DNA of 64,000 bases, taken from Planctomyces sp. SH-PL62. GTDB taxonomy: Bacteria; Planctomycetota; Planctomycetia; Isosphaerales; Isosphaeraceae. The notes beneath the pieces were generated by a model. The model saw only the letters and a program-made list of their open reading frames with translations, ran no database searches and was not told where the DNA came from. The position numbers and the translations under genes are program-made. This document shows, in pieces, positions 27,501 through 37,266 of this stretch. The DNA is taken from contig NZ_CP011273.1 in assembly GCF_001610895.1 (NCBI RefSeq), forward strand, positions 1,426,001 through 1,490,000, in the 5' to 3' direction. Numbering within the stretch: the stretch's first letter is position 1; the number at the start of each line of letters is the position of its first letter.

Positions 27501-28684
27501 GCGTCCTCGAAATCGCTCGGCTGATCGCCGACCGCCCCGAAACACGCCCCGCCCTGATCGCCGCGATCGGCCGCAACCCGGCCCTCTCGCGACGCGCCGA
27601 GATCGTCGCGGCGACCGCCGCCCTTGCGAGCCTCCCCGACTCCGCGGCCGACCTGCTGCCGATCCTGGATCGGCTCGGTCTGGCCGACGATAACGTTTTC
27701 GCCGCGATCGGCCGGGGATGGGACGGATACGACGTCTCCCGGAAGTCCGAGGCGATCCGCGTGCTGCTCCGTCGCCGTGAGGCGCGCGGCGACGCCGCGC
27801 CGCCCCGGCCGCTCCTCGACCTGCTCCGCAAGGCGTCGGCCGACTCTTCCGAGGCGATCCGTGAGCAAGCGTTCTCCGCGCTGATCGAGCAGGCGTCCGA
27901 GAACGGGGCCGGCGCCTTCCCGCCCCTCCTGCTGGCCCTGGCCGACGCCTCTCCGAAGATCCGCCGACTCGGCCTGGCGGCGACGGCGAGCAGGGCGTCG
28001 TTCTGGGACCGCGGGGACGCGATGGAACGCCTGGCCTCGCTCCTCGTCGACCCCGACGCCGGCGTGCGGTCGGACGCGCTCGACGCCGTGAAATATCATC
28101 GCCTCCTGATCCGTCACCCCGCCCTGGCCCCTCGCGTCAGGGCCCTCGCAGGAGAGGAGGCGCTGGCCGGTCGGGTCGACGCCTTGCTCCGGGCCTCGGG
28201 CTTCGACCCGGCGGCCGTCGCGCCCGACGTCGCCGCCGACCGGCCGACGATCCTGAGCCTGGAAGCCTTCCGCCGGGACGTGAACCCGTGGTTCGGCAAG
28301 CCCGGCGGCGACGGCCACTCCTGCGTCGACTGCCACGCGAGCCACGCGATCCTGAGGCTCGCCGAGCCTCGCGACGGAGGGCCGCCGACCGACGAGGACG
28401 TCGCCACGAACTTCGCCTCCGCGCTGAAGGTGGTGAACCTCGCCCGCCCCGAGTCCAGCCCGCTCCTCCGCAAGCCGAGGAGCCCGCAAGGCCGGAAGGA
28501 CGATGACGCGGCCGTCCCCGAAGGCCCGACCCACGTCGGCGGGACCCGATGGGAGAGCGACGACCACCCCGCCTATCGCGCGATCCTCAAGTGGATCCGC
28601 GCGGCCGAGGCGCAGACCCAGGACGTGCCGCCGTTCACCCCCGCCGAGATCGAGGACCTCTCCGTCGCGCCTCCCGCCCCTTGA
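24527..28684 (+). CDS. Large secreted HEAT-repeat protein with two c-heme motifs and a prenyltransferase-like repeat domain
   Basis: The 1385-residue product has a signal peptide (to about residue 33), a beta-rich N-terminal part (40-280), a helical alpha/alpha-barrel-like repeat region with GGWHESD and GGWFQADTH motifs (about 285-610) of the squalene-cyclase/prenyltransferase type, a CTGCH heme motif at about 328, HEAT-like repeats (about 650-1190; for example VTPLAKALGDPSKMVRLASA) and a final cytochrome-like segment with CVDCH at about 1266. Such mosaic proteins are typical of planctomycetes and are probably periplasmic. The function is unknown; two hemes suggest redox chemistry. All parts are in one intact frame. 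Confidence 0.82.
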   Translation: MLPLASPRSIPAAIPRVVLALALALGSAPPLRAEEAVRADPAIASGATWTQALGEIRADRRYELVVSLAAPSDDDRLAVELAVGDGPSLRKDLHAGDPDVYLPYRPPHDGPATLRLTRPQASSREPLRVHVSWRGDDSSDDDRAALEAEPNDDRRSANRLVLGRDLYGSADDVDYLENLQEGTSGLDWFRFEVDSDRPALVTFTLDLIDRDVSADLRVFTVEAGEPTAHASGEDPMEIIHDRERERYSKNLVRTLERGVYYLRVNANHPAYILRTRVSAVPPFDEPAKAVEAGLHYLLNAGDAWLAQVPREGNRFVRAANLHETSLRCTGCHATSFPADAALATHRAGYSIQARDGLQYLMDRIADSPTPLDGGDLFWQRYIATPLQAQGEQGGLLADYEREVTGEQTAALERFGPFLLAAWASGTTLPEDERNVIPAESKFSLAWRDHKVLTELARRTGREDYAQAAAHIAELTNSRQADRQVETLQDRIHRLVAWSRLDREANANKIRRETGALLALQNEDGGWHESDAEPGPSSVYATGQLVDALLETGITPEHPAIARALKYLLATQQGFGGWFQADTHENFRTPMRETRYAVTALARAFPRPDAPRTSWGNRDDGPARLSRPDSLAHTLDDLENVWEVPEADAPQFVAAIVLLLDHPSPLARASAAACLGRLGRDEGVTPLAKALGDPSKMVRLASATALRRLGLDDRGPAIDAIAGALDSPDPRVRRGVVRVFAYQSRGLAARDELAGRLLARAGDADLLTRFEAVRALRRLFYDTSDASLRARIIETFLARLAAEGVPIMRKNLSENLYIILDENLGGNISLRRNLAALPEDLRARAMEGRMAIERDVLLNPILAALREGSDLQRSGVLQGFDGSFFKGRTYARQPENAVDVGNDREFGFLYEVPLETLDPTFAALIDATRSGAGRRQALQLASFFKVPGRTRDATIQAAVLRALQAPDAETRAEALRIVGDEISFNGAEDDPARVLEIARLIADRPETRPALIAAIGRNPALSRRAEIVAATAALASLPDSAADLLPILDRLGLADDNVFAAIGRGWDGYDVSRKSEAIRVLLRRREARGDAAPPRPLLDLLRKASADSSEAIREQAFSALIEQASENGAGAFPPLLLALADASPKIRRLGLAATASRASFWDRGDAMERLASLLVDPDAGVRSDALDAVKYHRLLIRHPALAPRVRALAGEEALAGRVDALLRASGFDPAAVAPDVAADRPTILSLEAFRRDVNPWFGKPGGDGHSCVDCHASHAILRLAEPRDGGPPTDEDVATNFASALKVVNLARPESSPLLRKPRSPQGRKDDDAAVPEGPTHVGGTRWESDDHPAYRAILKWIRAAEAQTQDVPPFTPAEIEDLSVAPPAP

Positions 28685-28735
28685 CTCCTCGACGAATCCG
28701 TCCGATTTTATTCGCAAGACTTCGGGAAGTTTCGG

Positions 28736-28764
28736 TTGACGACAGTAGCTCTGCATCTTAAAGT
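28736..28764 (+). promoter_or_regulatory. Sigma-70-like promoter ahead of the tandem membrane genes
   Basis: TTGACG at 28736-28741, a 17-base spacer and TAAAGT at 28759-28764 form a good housekeeping-type promoter in a locally AT-rich gap. The first gene starts 57 bases further on. Confidence 0.5.
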
Positions 28765-28820
28765 GCCAACGCTTTGTCCTGCAAAGTCGGGGTGGGTCGA
28801 CCGAATCAAGGGGGGCGTGC

Positions 28821-29627
28821 ATGATGGCGATCGTCGAGGTCGGGGGTGAGAATCGTTCGGGATGGCTCCAGGGATTCCGCGAGCTGGATCTGATTTTGCG
28901 CGGGGATCGGACCCGTCCGTCGGCGCTCCGGGAGGGGGCGGTGCCGATCTCCCCGGTGCGGCTGTCGCGGGTGATCGTCCTCCTCTGCCTGGCGCACGGG
29001 CTCTGCATGGGGACGTTCGCGATGTTCTCGAAGAACGGCCCCGCGCTGGATCAGGTCCTCGCGACCATGGTGAAGGTGCCGTTGCTCTTCTACCTGACGC
29101 TGTTCGTGACGCTGCCGTCGCTTTACGTGTTCAATGCGCTGGTGGGCTCGCGACTCACGTTCTCGTCGGTGGTCCGGGTGTTGACGGCGACCCTGGGGGT
29201 GAACGTGGCGGTGCTGGCCTCGCTGGGGCCGATCGTGGCGTTCTTCTCGGCCTGCACGACGAGCTATCCGTTCATGGTCCTGTTCAACGTGGTGGTCTTC
29301 GCCGTCGCGGGGTTCCTCGCCCAGATGTACCTGCTCCAGACCCTCCAGCGGCTGAGCATCGCGCAGGTCCTGGAGGATGCGACCCGCGTCGAGCCGGTGG
29401 ACGAGGCCCCGGCGGCGATCCGGCCGCTGTCGGACGAGTTCCTGGGTCGGCACGTGAAGACGATCTTCCGGCTCTGGCTGGTGCTGTTCGGGCTGGTCGG
29501 GGCCCAGATGGGCTGGGTGCTGCGGCCGTTCATCGGCAACCCGAACATCCCGTTCACCTGGTTCCGTCCGCGTCAGTCGAACTTCTTCGAGGCCGTCCTC
29601 CACACGCTGGGTTCCCTCTTCTCCTGA
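28821..29627 (+). CDS. Polytopic membrane protein, first of a tandem pair
   Basis: The 268-residue product has six likely membrane helices (about 48-66, 80-105, 115-140, 145-165 and 210-235 are clearest) and a conserved end, GAQMGWVLRPFIGNPNIPF followed by WFRPRQSNFFEAV. The same end, in the form GVQMGWILRPFIGDP, occurs in the next gene, so the two are paralogues. I do not recognise a characterised family; annotations of similar cyanobacterial proteins are uninformative. The first ATG of an ATG-ATG pair is used, after AAGGGGGG. A promoter is predicted at 28736-28764. Confidence 0.8.
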   Translation: MMAIVEVGGENRSGWLQGFRELDLILRGDRTRPSALREGAVPISPVRLSRVIVLLCLAHGLCMGTFAMFSKNGPALDQVLATMVKVPLLFYLTLFVTLPSLYVFNALVGSRLTFSSVVRVLTATLGVNVAVLASLGPIVAFFSACTTSYPFMVLFNVVVFAVAGFLAQMYLLQTLQRLSIAQVLEDATRVEPVDEAPAAIRPLSDEFLGRHVKTIFRLWLVLFGLVGAQMGWVLRPFIGNPNIPFTWFRPRQSNFFEAVLHTLGSLFS

Positions 29628-29663
29628 GTCGATGACGACCCGATGGAATCGAGGGCCCGACCG

Positions 29664-30353
29664 ATGAGTTCCACCCTGCTGTCTCGGGCGGACGTCGTGC
29701 TGCGCGAAGGGACGCCTCGCGTGCCGGGGAATCCCCCCGTCTCGGCCGTCTCGTGGCGGTCGCGGCTGGCGATCCTGGTCGCCTTCGGCGTGGTCTACGG
29801 CGCGGTCATGGGGTCGTACGGCGAGCCGCTGGCGGGTCGGCCCTTGCAGATGCTGTACTCGGCGCTCAAGGTCCCGCTCTTGCTCACGGCCACGTTCGCG
29901 ATCGGCCTGCCGACGTTCTTCGTCCTGAACACCCTGTTCGGGCTGCGGGACGACTTCCCGCGCGTGGTCGCCGCGCTGTCGTCGACGCAGGCGGGCCTGA
30001 CGGTGATCCTGGCCTCGCTCGCGCCCGTCACGGCGTTCGTGTACGCCTCGGGGATCGGCTACCATCCCGCGATCCTGCTGAACGGCCTGATGTTCGCCAC
30101 CGCGAGCTTCGGGGCGCAGGTGATCCTGCGGCGGGCCTACCGCGAGCTGATCGCTCGGAACCCCCTGCACGGGCTGATGCTCCGGGCCTGGCTGGTCCTC
30201 TACGTCTTCGTCGGCGTCCAGATGGGCTGGATCCTCCGTCCGTTCATCGGCGATCCCAGGCAGCCGACCCAGTTCTTTCGCGAGGAAGGCCTGAGCAACG
30301 CCTACATGGTCGTGATCGAAATGATCTGGGGCGTCCTCCTCAGAGCGAGCTGA
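29664..30353 (+). CDS. Polytopic membrane protein, second of a tandem pair
   Basis: This 229-residue product is a shorter paralogue of the preceding protein: helices fall at matching places (SRLAILVAFGVVYGAVMGSY, LKVPLLLTATFAIGLPTFFV, a VILASLAPVTAFVYA segment) and the end GVQMGWILRPFIGDPRQP with FFREEGLSNAY repeats the partner's motif. ATG 29664 is preferred because GAGGG lies eight bases upstream; ATG 29643 in frame would add seven residues. The 36-base gap and common promoter suggest the two proteins are made together and may form a heteromeric membrane complex. Function unknown. Confidence 0.78.
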   Translation: MSSTLLSRADVVLREGTPRVPGNPPVSAVSWRSRLAILVAFGVVYGAVMGSYGEPLAGRPLQMLYSALKVPLLLTATFAIGLPTFFVLNTLFGLRDDFPRVVAALSSTQAGLTVILASLAPVTAFVYASGIGYHPAILLNGLMFATASFGAQVILRRAYRELIARNPLHGLMLRAWLVLYVFVGVQMGWILRPFIGDPRQPTQFFREEGLSNAYMVVIEMIWGVLLRAS

Positions 30354-30473
30354 GGAGTCTCGACGAAAGTACCTCTTCTCTGGAGGTTTACCGCCGACTC
30401 CGACAGTTCTTCGCAGGCATCCTCCTGGGAACTGTGACTTGGATCCGGTCATGAGCCGATGCTGAGACTTCCT

Positions 30474-30968
30474 TCAATCGATCGCCATGACGATCAAAGC
30501 CACCTCGCCCGCGACGCGTGAAATCGCCACCAGCTCGCGGAATTCCTCCAGAATGCCCGCTAGTTCGTGCTCGGCGTTCTCGACGGGGCGTAGCTGGTAG
30601 CATGCCGCACCATGAAGTCGGGGCAGGACCAACGATTCGATCTCTTGGAGCAGCTCGGGGGCGGGCGGCGACTGATACAGGTTGCTGAACTCGTCTACAA
30701 CGGCTCGAGCCGCCGTGGGGCTTATGCTCTCGAAGTCGCCGGGCGTGATCTCGGCGACCCGATACGGCCCATGGATCGTCTCGGAGCGGCTCAGGTGCGG
30801 GTCGTCTGAGATGTACGTGTCCCGGTAATGGGGGCTATTGAGGAGCGAGTCGAGGACCGACTCTCCTTCCCCCACGCCGTCCCAGGCGAAGCGTTTGACG
30901 TCGATCCAGCGAAACGAATCGTCGTAGAATCGCACCAGCGCGTGCTCGGGTTCATTCAGAACGATCAC
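30474..30968 (-). CDS. Orphan cytoplasmic protein of unknown function
   Basis: The 164-residue product has no signal peptide or membrane helix. It begins VIVLNEPEHALVRFYDDSFR and has an alpha-helical acidic C-terminal half. I recognise no family. The GTG at 30968 is chosen because GAGAGGGGG lies about nine bases upstream and the longer frame above it is Arg-rich. Its codons are less GC-biased at third positions than the neighbouring genes, a hint of later arrival. It lies back-to-back with a broken gene at 30980-31320; a small acidic protein beside a degraded partner is reminiscent of immunity-type genes, but that is only a guess. Confidence 0.55.
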   Translation of the reverse strand: MIVLNEPEHALVRFYDDSFRWIDVKRFAWDGVGEGESVLDSLLNSPHYRDTYISDDPHLSRSETIHGPYRVAEITPGDFESISPTAARAVVDEFSNLYQSPPAPELLQEIESLVLPRLHGAACYQLRPVENAEHELAGILEEFRELVAISRVAGEVALIVMAID

Positions 30969-30979
30969 CGGCCCCGTCC

Positions 30980-31320
30980 CCCTCTCCGTACGACAGAACC
31001 GCCTTGAGATCCTTCCGGATCGACCCTCCGGGCGTCGACCTCCGCGATCGATACGACCACAAGATGCGCCGGGACGTGCTCGCCCGCGACCTCGACGACC
31101 AGATGAGCGTCGAGGCCGCCCGCGCCTCGCTGGACGAGCCACCACGTGGGTTGGACCAACCGGCGGCTGGGGTTTCTGGAGAAGGATCGCTACAAGTGGA
31201 GGCGTCGCCGGATGCTGGTCCGGTTCGTGATCCCGGCTTCGGAGATCCGACGGACGACGTCAAAGCGGCATGAAATCAAGTCTTCGGACTGTCAGGTTCG
31301 GTGAGAGCCATCGTCATCTT
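30980..31320 (+). pseudogene. Frameshifted remnant of an unrecognised gene
   Basis: From about 30980 to 31140 one frame has strongly GC-rich third positions and reads YDRTALRSFRIDPPGVDL then RDRYDHKMRRDVLARDLDDQ. From about 31140 to 31260 a different frame takes over with equally good codon bias and reads HHVGWTNRRLGFLEKDRYKW followed by RRRRMLVRFVIPASEIRR. The switch equals one extra base (or two lost) between about 31120 and 31145. The joined text looks like one real, Arg-rich protein, so this is called a broken gene. I do not recognise the family and the true start is not visible. Confidence 0.45.
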
Positions 31321-31359
31321 GGCGAGCTCTCTCTAATAAGAGGAGACGCCCCGGGCCGG

Positions 31360-33639
<2,280 letters not shown>

Positions 33640-33782
33640 GTTTCGATCCCGACTCCAGCGCCTTGCGATTCACGATCCTCGACCGGTAGGCGATCGAACG
33701 AACCCCGATTCGTGGATATTATGACGTGGATCGAGCGTCCGAGGAACAGGTCCGCAGTCCGGCTGAGCGGAGGGGAGAGAGG

Positions 33783-34691
33783 ATGACGATCGCATGGCGG
33801 GGCGTCTTCGCCGCGGCGACGACGCAGTTTCATTCCGATCAGTCGCTGAATTTGAAGGGGACCCTGGCCCACGTCGACCGGATGATCGACGACGGGCTCC
33901 ACGGCCTGATCATGCTGGGGACGGTCGGCGAGAATTGCTCGCTGGAGTACCCGGAGAAGCTGGAAGTGCTCCGGGCGACCGTCGATCACGTCGATGGGCG
34001 CCTGCCCGTCCTCACGGGGGTCTCCGAGTATACGACGAAGCTCGCGAGCCGGTACGCGACCGACGCCAAGGAGATCGGCGTCGACGGCCTGATGCTCCTG
34101 CCGCCGATGGTTTACAAGACCGCTCCGGAGGAGACGATCGCCCATTTTCAAAGGGTCGCGGCCGCCACCGACCTGCCGATCATGGCGTATAACAATCCGC
34201 CGACCTACGGGGTCGATATCACGCCGTCGATGTTCCAGGAGCTGGCCGAGACGCCGACGATCGTCGCCATCAAGGAATCCTCCGGAGACGTGCGCCGGAT
34301 CACGGATCTGAAGAACGCCTGCGGCGACCGCTACACGCTATTCGCCGGCATCGACGACCTGGTGCTGGAGAGCCTGATGCTGGGGGCGACCGGCTGGGTC
34401 TCGGGCCTGGTCAACGCGTTCCCGGCCGAGAATCGGCTGCTCTGGGACCTGGCCGAAGCGGGCCGATGGGACGAGGCGGTCGCGGTCTACCGCTGGTACA
34501 TGCCCCTGCTGCACCTGGACACCGACCCCAAGCTCATCCAGTACATCAAGCTCGCCGTGCAGGAATGCGGCTACGGGCTGGAAACCGTCCGCGAGCCTCG
34601 GCTGCCGCTCACGGGTGAGGAGCGGGAACGGGTCCTGGCGATCATCCGCAAAGGGATCGCCGATCGCCCCAGGAAGTCCGCCACGGCCTGA
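33783..34691 (+). CDS. Dihydrodipicolinate-synthase-family enzyme, probable 1-pyrroline-4-hydroxy-2-carboxylate deaminase
   Basis: The 302-residue protein is a DHDPS-type TIM barrel: GTVGENCSLEYPEK (the phosphate-type loop), AYNNPPTYGVDI with the catalytic tyrosine, and the Schiff-base lysine Lys164 in VAIKESSGD. True DapA would sit in a lysine context; here the next two genes are a hydroxyproline epimerase and an FAD oxidase, so the best call is the deaminase that turns 1-pyrroline-4-hydroxy-2-carboxylate into alpha-ketoglutarate semialdehyde. ATG 33783 follows GGGGAGAGG; TATTAT at 33717-33722 may be the -10 of its promoter. A dehydrogenase for the final step is not nearby. Confidence 0.85.
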   Translation: MTIAWRGVFAAATTQFHSDQSLNLKGTLAHVDRMIDDGLHGLIMLGTVGENCSLEYPEKLEVLRATVDHVDGRLPVLTGVSEYTTKLASRYATDAKEIGVDGLMLLPPMVYKTAPEETIAHFQRVAAATDLPIMAYNNPPTYGVDITPSMFQELAETPTIVAIKESSGDVRRITDLKNACGDRYTLFAGIDDLVLESLMLGATGWVSGLVNAFPAENRLLWDLAEAGRWDEAVAVYRWYMPLLHLDTDPKLIQYIKLAVQECGYGLETVREPRLPLTGEERERVLAIIRKGIADRPRKSATA

Positions 34692-34719
34692 CGCGAGAAG
34701 ATAAAGCCGGCCGTCATCA

Positions 34720-34988
34720 CGTCCTTCCCCCCTCGCGGGGGAAGGTGGCCCGTAGGGCCGGATGAGGGGCTGACGAGCACGAAAACCGAAGGCGCTTCAA
34801 GCGGCCGGACTGCGAACCCCGACGGCTCCCCGGCTCGTCACCCCCTCATCTGACCCCTGCGGGGTCTGTCTTCCCCCGCGAGGGGGGAAGACCGTGATGG
34901 AGCACGAGAACCGTCGGCGTAAACTCGGACCGGACTGCGAACTCCGACGGCACCCATGCTGGTCTCCCCCCGCGAGGGGGGAAGGCCG
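34720..34988. repeat. Dispersed REP-like repeat with internal duplication
   Basis: The unit from 34720 to 34894 opens with a C-run/G-run hairpin and GAAGGTGGCCCG then AGGGCCGGATGAGGGG, and closes with CCCCTCATCTGACC and a second hairpin of CCCCC against GGGGG. It aligns along about 170 bases with 40661-40836. A further part, 34895-34988, repeats the GAGCACGA..ACCG and CCGGACTGCGAAC sections and a third C/G hairpin. GAAGGTGGCCC-type intergenic repeats are widespread in bacteria. It interrupts the hydroxyproline operon between the deaminase and epimerase genes. Confidence 0.8.
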
Positions 34989-35059
34989 TCGTGACGAAAG
35001 ACTCCAGACTCCGTGACGGTCAGGAAAACAGGGGACGGTGGTCCATGCCCGAGGTCGCG

Positions 35060-36001
35060 ATGCGTCGAATCCAGGTGATCGATTCCCACACCGGCGGCGA
35101 GCCGACCCGCGTGGTCGTCGCCGGCGGGCCCGACCTCGGCCGGGGTAGGATGGCCGATCGGCTGGCCCTCTTTCGCGAGCGATACGACGACTTCCGTTCC
35201 TGCGTGGTGAACGAGCCGCGCGGGTCGGACGTCGTCGTCGGCGCCCTGCTTTGCGAGCCGACGAAGCCCGAATCGGCCGCCGGGGTGATCTACTTCAACA
35301 ACGTCGGCTTCATCGGCATGTGCGGCCACGGCACCATCGGCCTGGGGACGACCCTCGCCCACCTGGGCCGGATCGGGCCGGGCGTGCATCGCGTCGAGAC
35401 CCCGGTCGGCGACGTGACGATGGAGCTGGAAGCTGACGGCTCGGTCGCCGTCGAGAACGTCGTCAGCCGACGCGCGCGGAAGGGGGTCGAGGTCGACGTG
35501 CCGGGCCTGGGCCGCGTCACGGGCGACGTCGCGTGGGGGGGCAACTGGTTCTTCCTCGTCGAGGATCACGGCGAGCGGATCGACGTGGGGAACGTCGAGC
35601 GCCTGACGGACATCTCCTGGCGCATCCGGCAGGCGCTGGAGGCGCAGGGAGTGCGGGGGGACGACGGCGGCGAGATCGACCACGTCGAGTTGTTCGGGCC
35701 CCCTTCGAGTCCATCGGCCGCCGACGCCCGCAACTTCGTGCTGTGCCCCGGTAAGGCGTACGACCGATCGCCCTGCGGGACCGGCACGAGCGCCAAGCTG
35801 GCCTGTCTCGTGGCCGACGGCAAGCTCGCCGAGGGTCGCGTGTGGCGGCAGGAGAGCGTCGTAGGGAGCGTCTTCGAAGGCTCCGCGCGGATCGTCGAGG
35901 GGGGCGTGCGACCCCGGATTCGCGGCACGGCCTACGTCACGGCCGAGTCGACCTTGCTGGTCGATTCCCGCGATCCTTTCGCTTCGGGGATCCGACGATG
36001 A
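35060..36001 (+). CDS. 4-hydroxyproline 2-epimerase (proline racemase family)
   Basis: The 313-residue protein starts with the family hallmark [14 protein letters not shown] and has both catalytic cysteines, Cys88 in [11 protein letters not shown] and Cys239 in SPCGTGTSA. Two cysteines mark racemases and epimerases; the related trans-3-hydroxyproline dehydratases have threonine in the first place. With its neighbours it should interconvert trans-4-hydroxy-L-proline and cis-4-hydroxy-D-proline. ATG 35060 is preferred (GAGG five bases before; usual MRRIQVI start), with ATG 35045 possible. The stop overlaps the next start as ATGA, a sign of tight translational coupling. Confidence 0.92.
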   Translation: MRRIQVIDSHTGGEPTRVVVAGGPDLGRGRMADRLALFRERYDDFRSCVVNEPRGSDVVVGALLCEPTKPESAAGVIYFNNVGFIGMCGHGTIGLGTTLAHLGRIGPGVHRVETPVGDVTMELEADGSVAVENVVSRRARKGVEVDVPGLGRVTGDVAWGGNWFFLVEDHGERIDVGNVERLTDISWRIRQALEAQGVRGDDGGEIDHVELFGPPSSPSAADARNFVLCPGKAYDRSPCGTGTSAKLACLVADGKLAEGRVWRQESVVGSVFEGSARIVEGGVRPRIRGTAYVTAESTLLVDSRDPFASGIRR

Positions 36002-37242
36002 GCCGGCACGTGGCGATCATCGGCGGCGGGGTCGTGGGGACCTCGTGCGCGTATTACTTGAAACAGTCCGGCTGGGACGTCACGGTCATCGACCGCGGGA
36101 CGATCGGCGGCGGCAGTTCGGCGGCGAACTGCGGCTACGTCTGCCCGAGCCACGTCCTCCCGCTCACCGAGCCGGGCGCGGTCGCCGAGGGCCTGGCCTC
36201 CCTCTTCCACAAGAACGCGGCGTTCAGGATCAAACCCCGACTCGACCCAGCCCTCTGGTCGTGGCTCTACCACTTCGCCCGCCGCTGCAACGAGCGCGAC
36301 ATGCTGGCGGCGGCTCACGGCATCCAGCCCCTCCTGGATTCGTCGAGGACCCTGTACGACGCCCTGATACGCGACGAGCGGCTCGATTGCGGTTGGCGCG
36401 AACGCGGCCTGCTCTTCGTCTACAAGGATCGCCGGAAGTTCGAAGCCTACGCCGCGACGGACGCGCGGCTCGCCGGGGAGTTCCACCGCCCGGCCGTGCG
36501 CTACGACGGCGAGGCCGTTCTCGACCTGGAGCCCGCGCTCCGGCCGGGCCTCGCCGGCGGCTGGCATTACCCCGACGACGCCCACCTACGACCGGACGCG
36601 CTGATGAAGGCGTGGCGGGCGAACGTCGAGGCCTCGGGCGGGGTCTTTCGCGAGTACTGCGCGTTCGAGGGCTTCGTCCGCCGCAGCGGCGAAGCCTCGG
36701 CGGTGCGGACGAATCAGGGCGAGATCGCGGCCGACGCCTTCGTCCTGGCCGCCGGGGCGTGGAGTCCGGCGCTCGGCGACGGCCTGGGCTGCAACATCCC
36801 GATCCAGCCCGGAAAGGGCTACAGCCTGACCATGCCCCGGCCCTCGATCTGCCCGGAGGTGCCGATGATCTTCCCGGAAACCCACGTGGCCGTCACCCCG
36901 TTCGAGGACGCCTACCGCCTGGGCTCGACGATGGAGTTCGCCGGTTATGACGAATCCATCGCCCCCGAACGGCTCCAGATCCTTCGCGACGGCACCGCGC
37001 CGTTCCTCTGCGAGCCGGAGGCCGAGCCGATCCTCCAGACCTGGTTCGGCTGGCGGCCGATGACCTACGACGGCCTCCCCATCATCGACCGCGCCCCGGC
37101 GATCGGGAACGTGATGATCGCCGCGGGCCACAACATGCTCGGCCTCTCCATGGCCACCGGCACCGGGAAGCTCGTCGCCGAGCTGCTCGACGGCCGCCCT
37201 CCTCACCTTGACCCGCAACCCTATCGGGCGACCCGGTTCTGA
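35998..37242 (+). CDS. FAD-dependent D-amino-acid oxidase, probable hydroxy-D-proline oxidase
   Basis: The 414-residue protein has the FAD-binding start [17 protein letters not shown], the DAO-type core with [20 protein letters not shown], and the closing block [17 protein letters not shown] followed by [20 protein letters not shown]. It belongs with DadA-like dehydrogenases/oxidases. Sharing four bases with the epimerase gene and next to a DHDPS-type deaminase, it should oxidise cis-4-hydroxy-D-proline to 1-pyrroline-4-hydroxy-2-carboxylate. The enzyme lacks a long membrane tail, so it is probably cytoplasmic or peripheral. Confidence 0.9.
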   Translation: MSRHVAIIGGGVVGTSCAYYLKQSGWDVTVIDRGTIGGGSSAANCGYVCPSHVLPLTEPGAVAEGLASLFHKNAAFRIKPRLDPALWSWLYHFARRCNERDMLAAAHGIQPLLDSSRTLYDALIRDERLDCGWRERGLLFVYKDRRKFEAYAATDARLAGEFHRPAVRYDGEAVLDLEPALRPGLAGGWHYPDDAHLRPDALMKAWRANVEASGGVFREYCAFEGFVRRSGEASAVRTNQGEIAADAFVLAAGAWSPALGDGLGCNIPIQPGKGYSLTMPRPSICPEVPMIFPETHVAVTPFEDAYRLGSTMEFAGYDESIAPERLQILRDGTAPFLCEPEAEPILQTWFGWRPMTYDGLPIIDRAPAIGNVMIAAGHNMLGLSMATGTGKLVAELLDGRPPHLDPQPYRATRF

Positions 37243-37266
37243 ACCCGGGGCCGCCCGCCTCCCCGC

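Noticed and set aside
26399-29008. 869-residue minus-strand open frame
   Set aside because: Shadow of the HEAT-repeat gene extending past its end; composition unlike a folded protein and no ribosome binding site.
28806-30452. 548-residue minus-strand open frame opposite the tandem membrane genes
   Set aside because: It is rich in Arg, Gln, His, Asp and Glu with no domain, and the plus strand has two coherent multi-helix proteins with ribosome binding sites; such antisense frames are normal in high-GC DNA.
33783-34691. DapA (lysine pathway dihydrodipicolinate synthase)
   Set aside because: The fold fits, but the neighbours are a hydroxyproline epimerase and an FAD oxidase, so a hydroxyproline-pathway deaminase is the better reading.
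34720-34988. Possible CRISPR array because of three hairpin-like repeats
   Set aside because: The repeats are irregularly spaced, differ in sequence and also occur singly elsewhere; there are no cas genes and no spacers.
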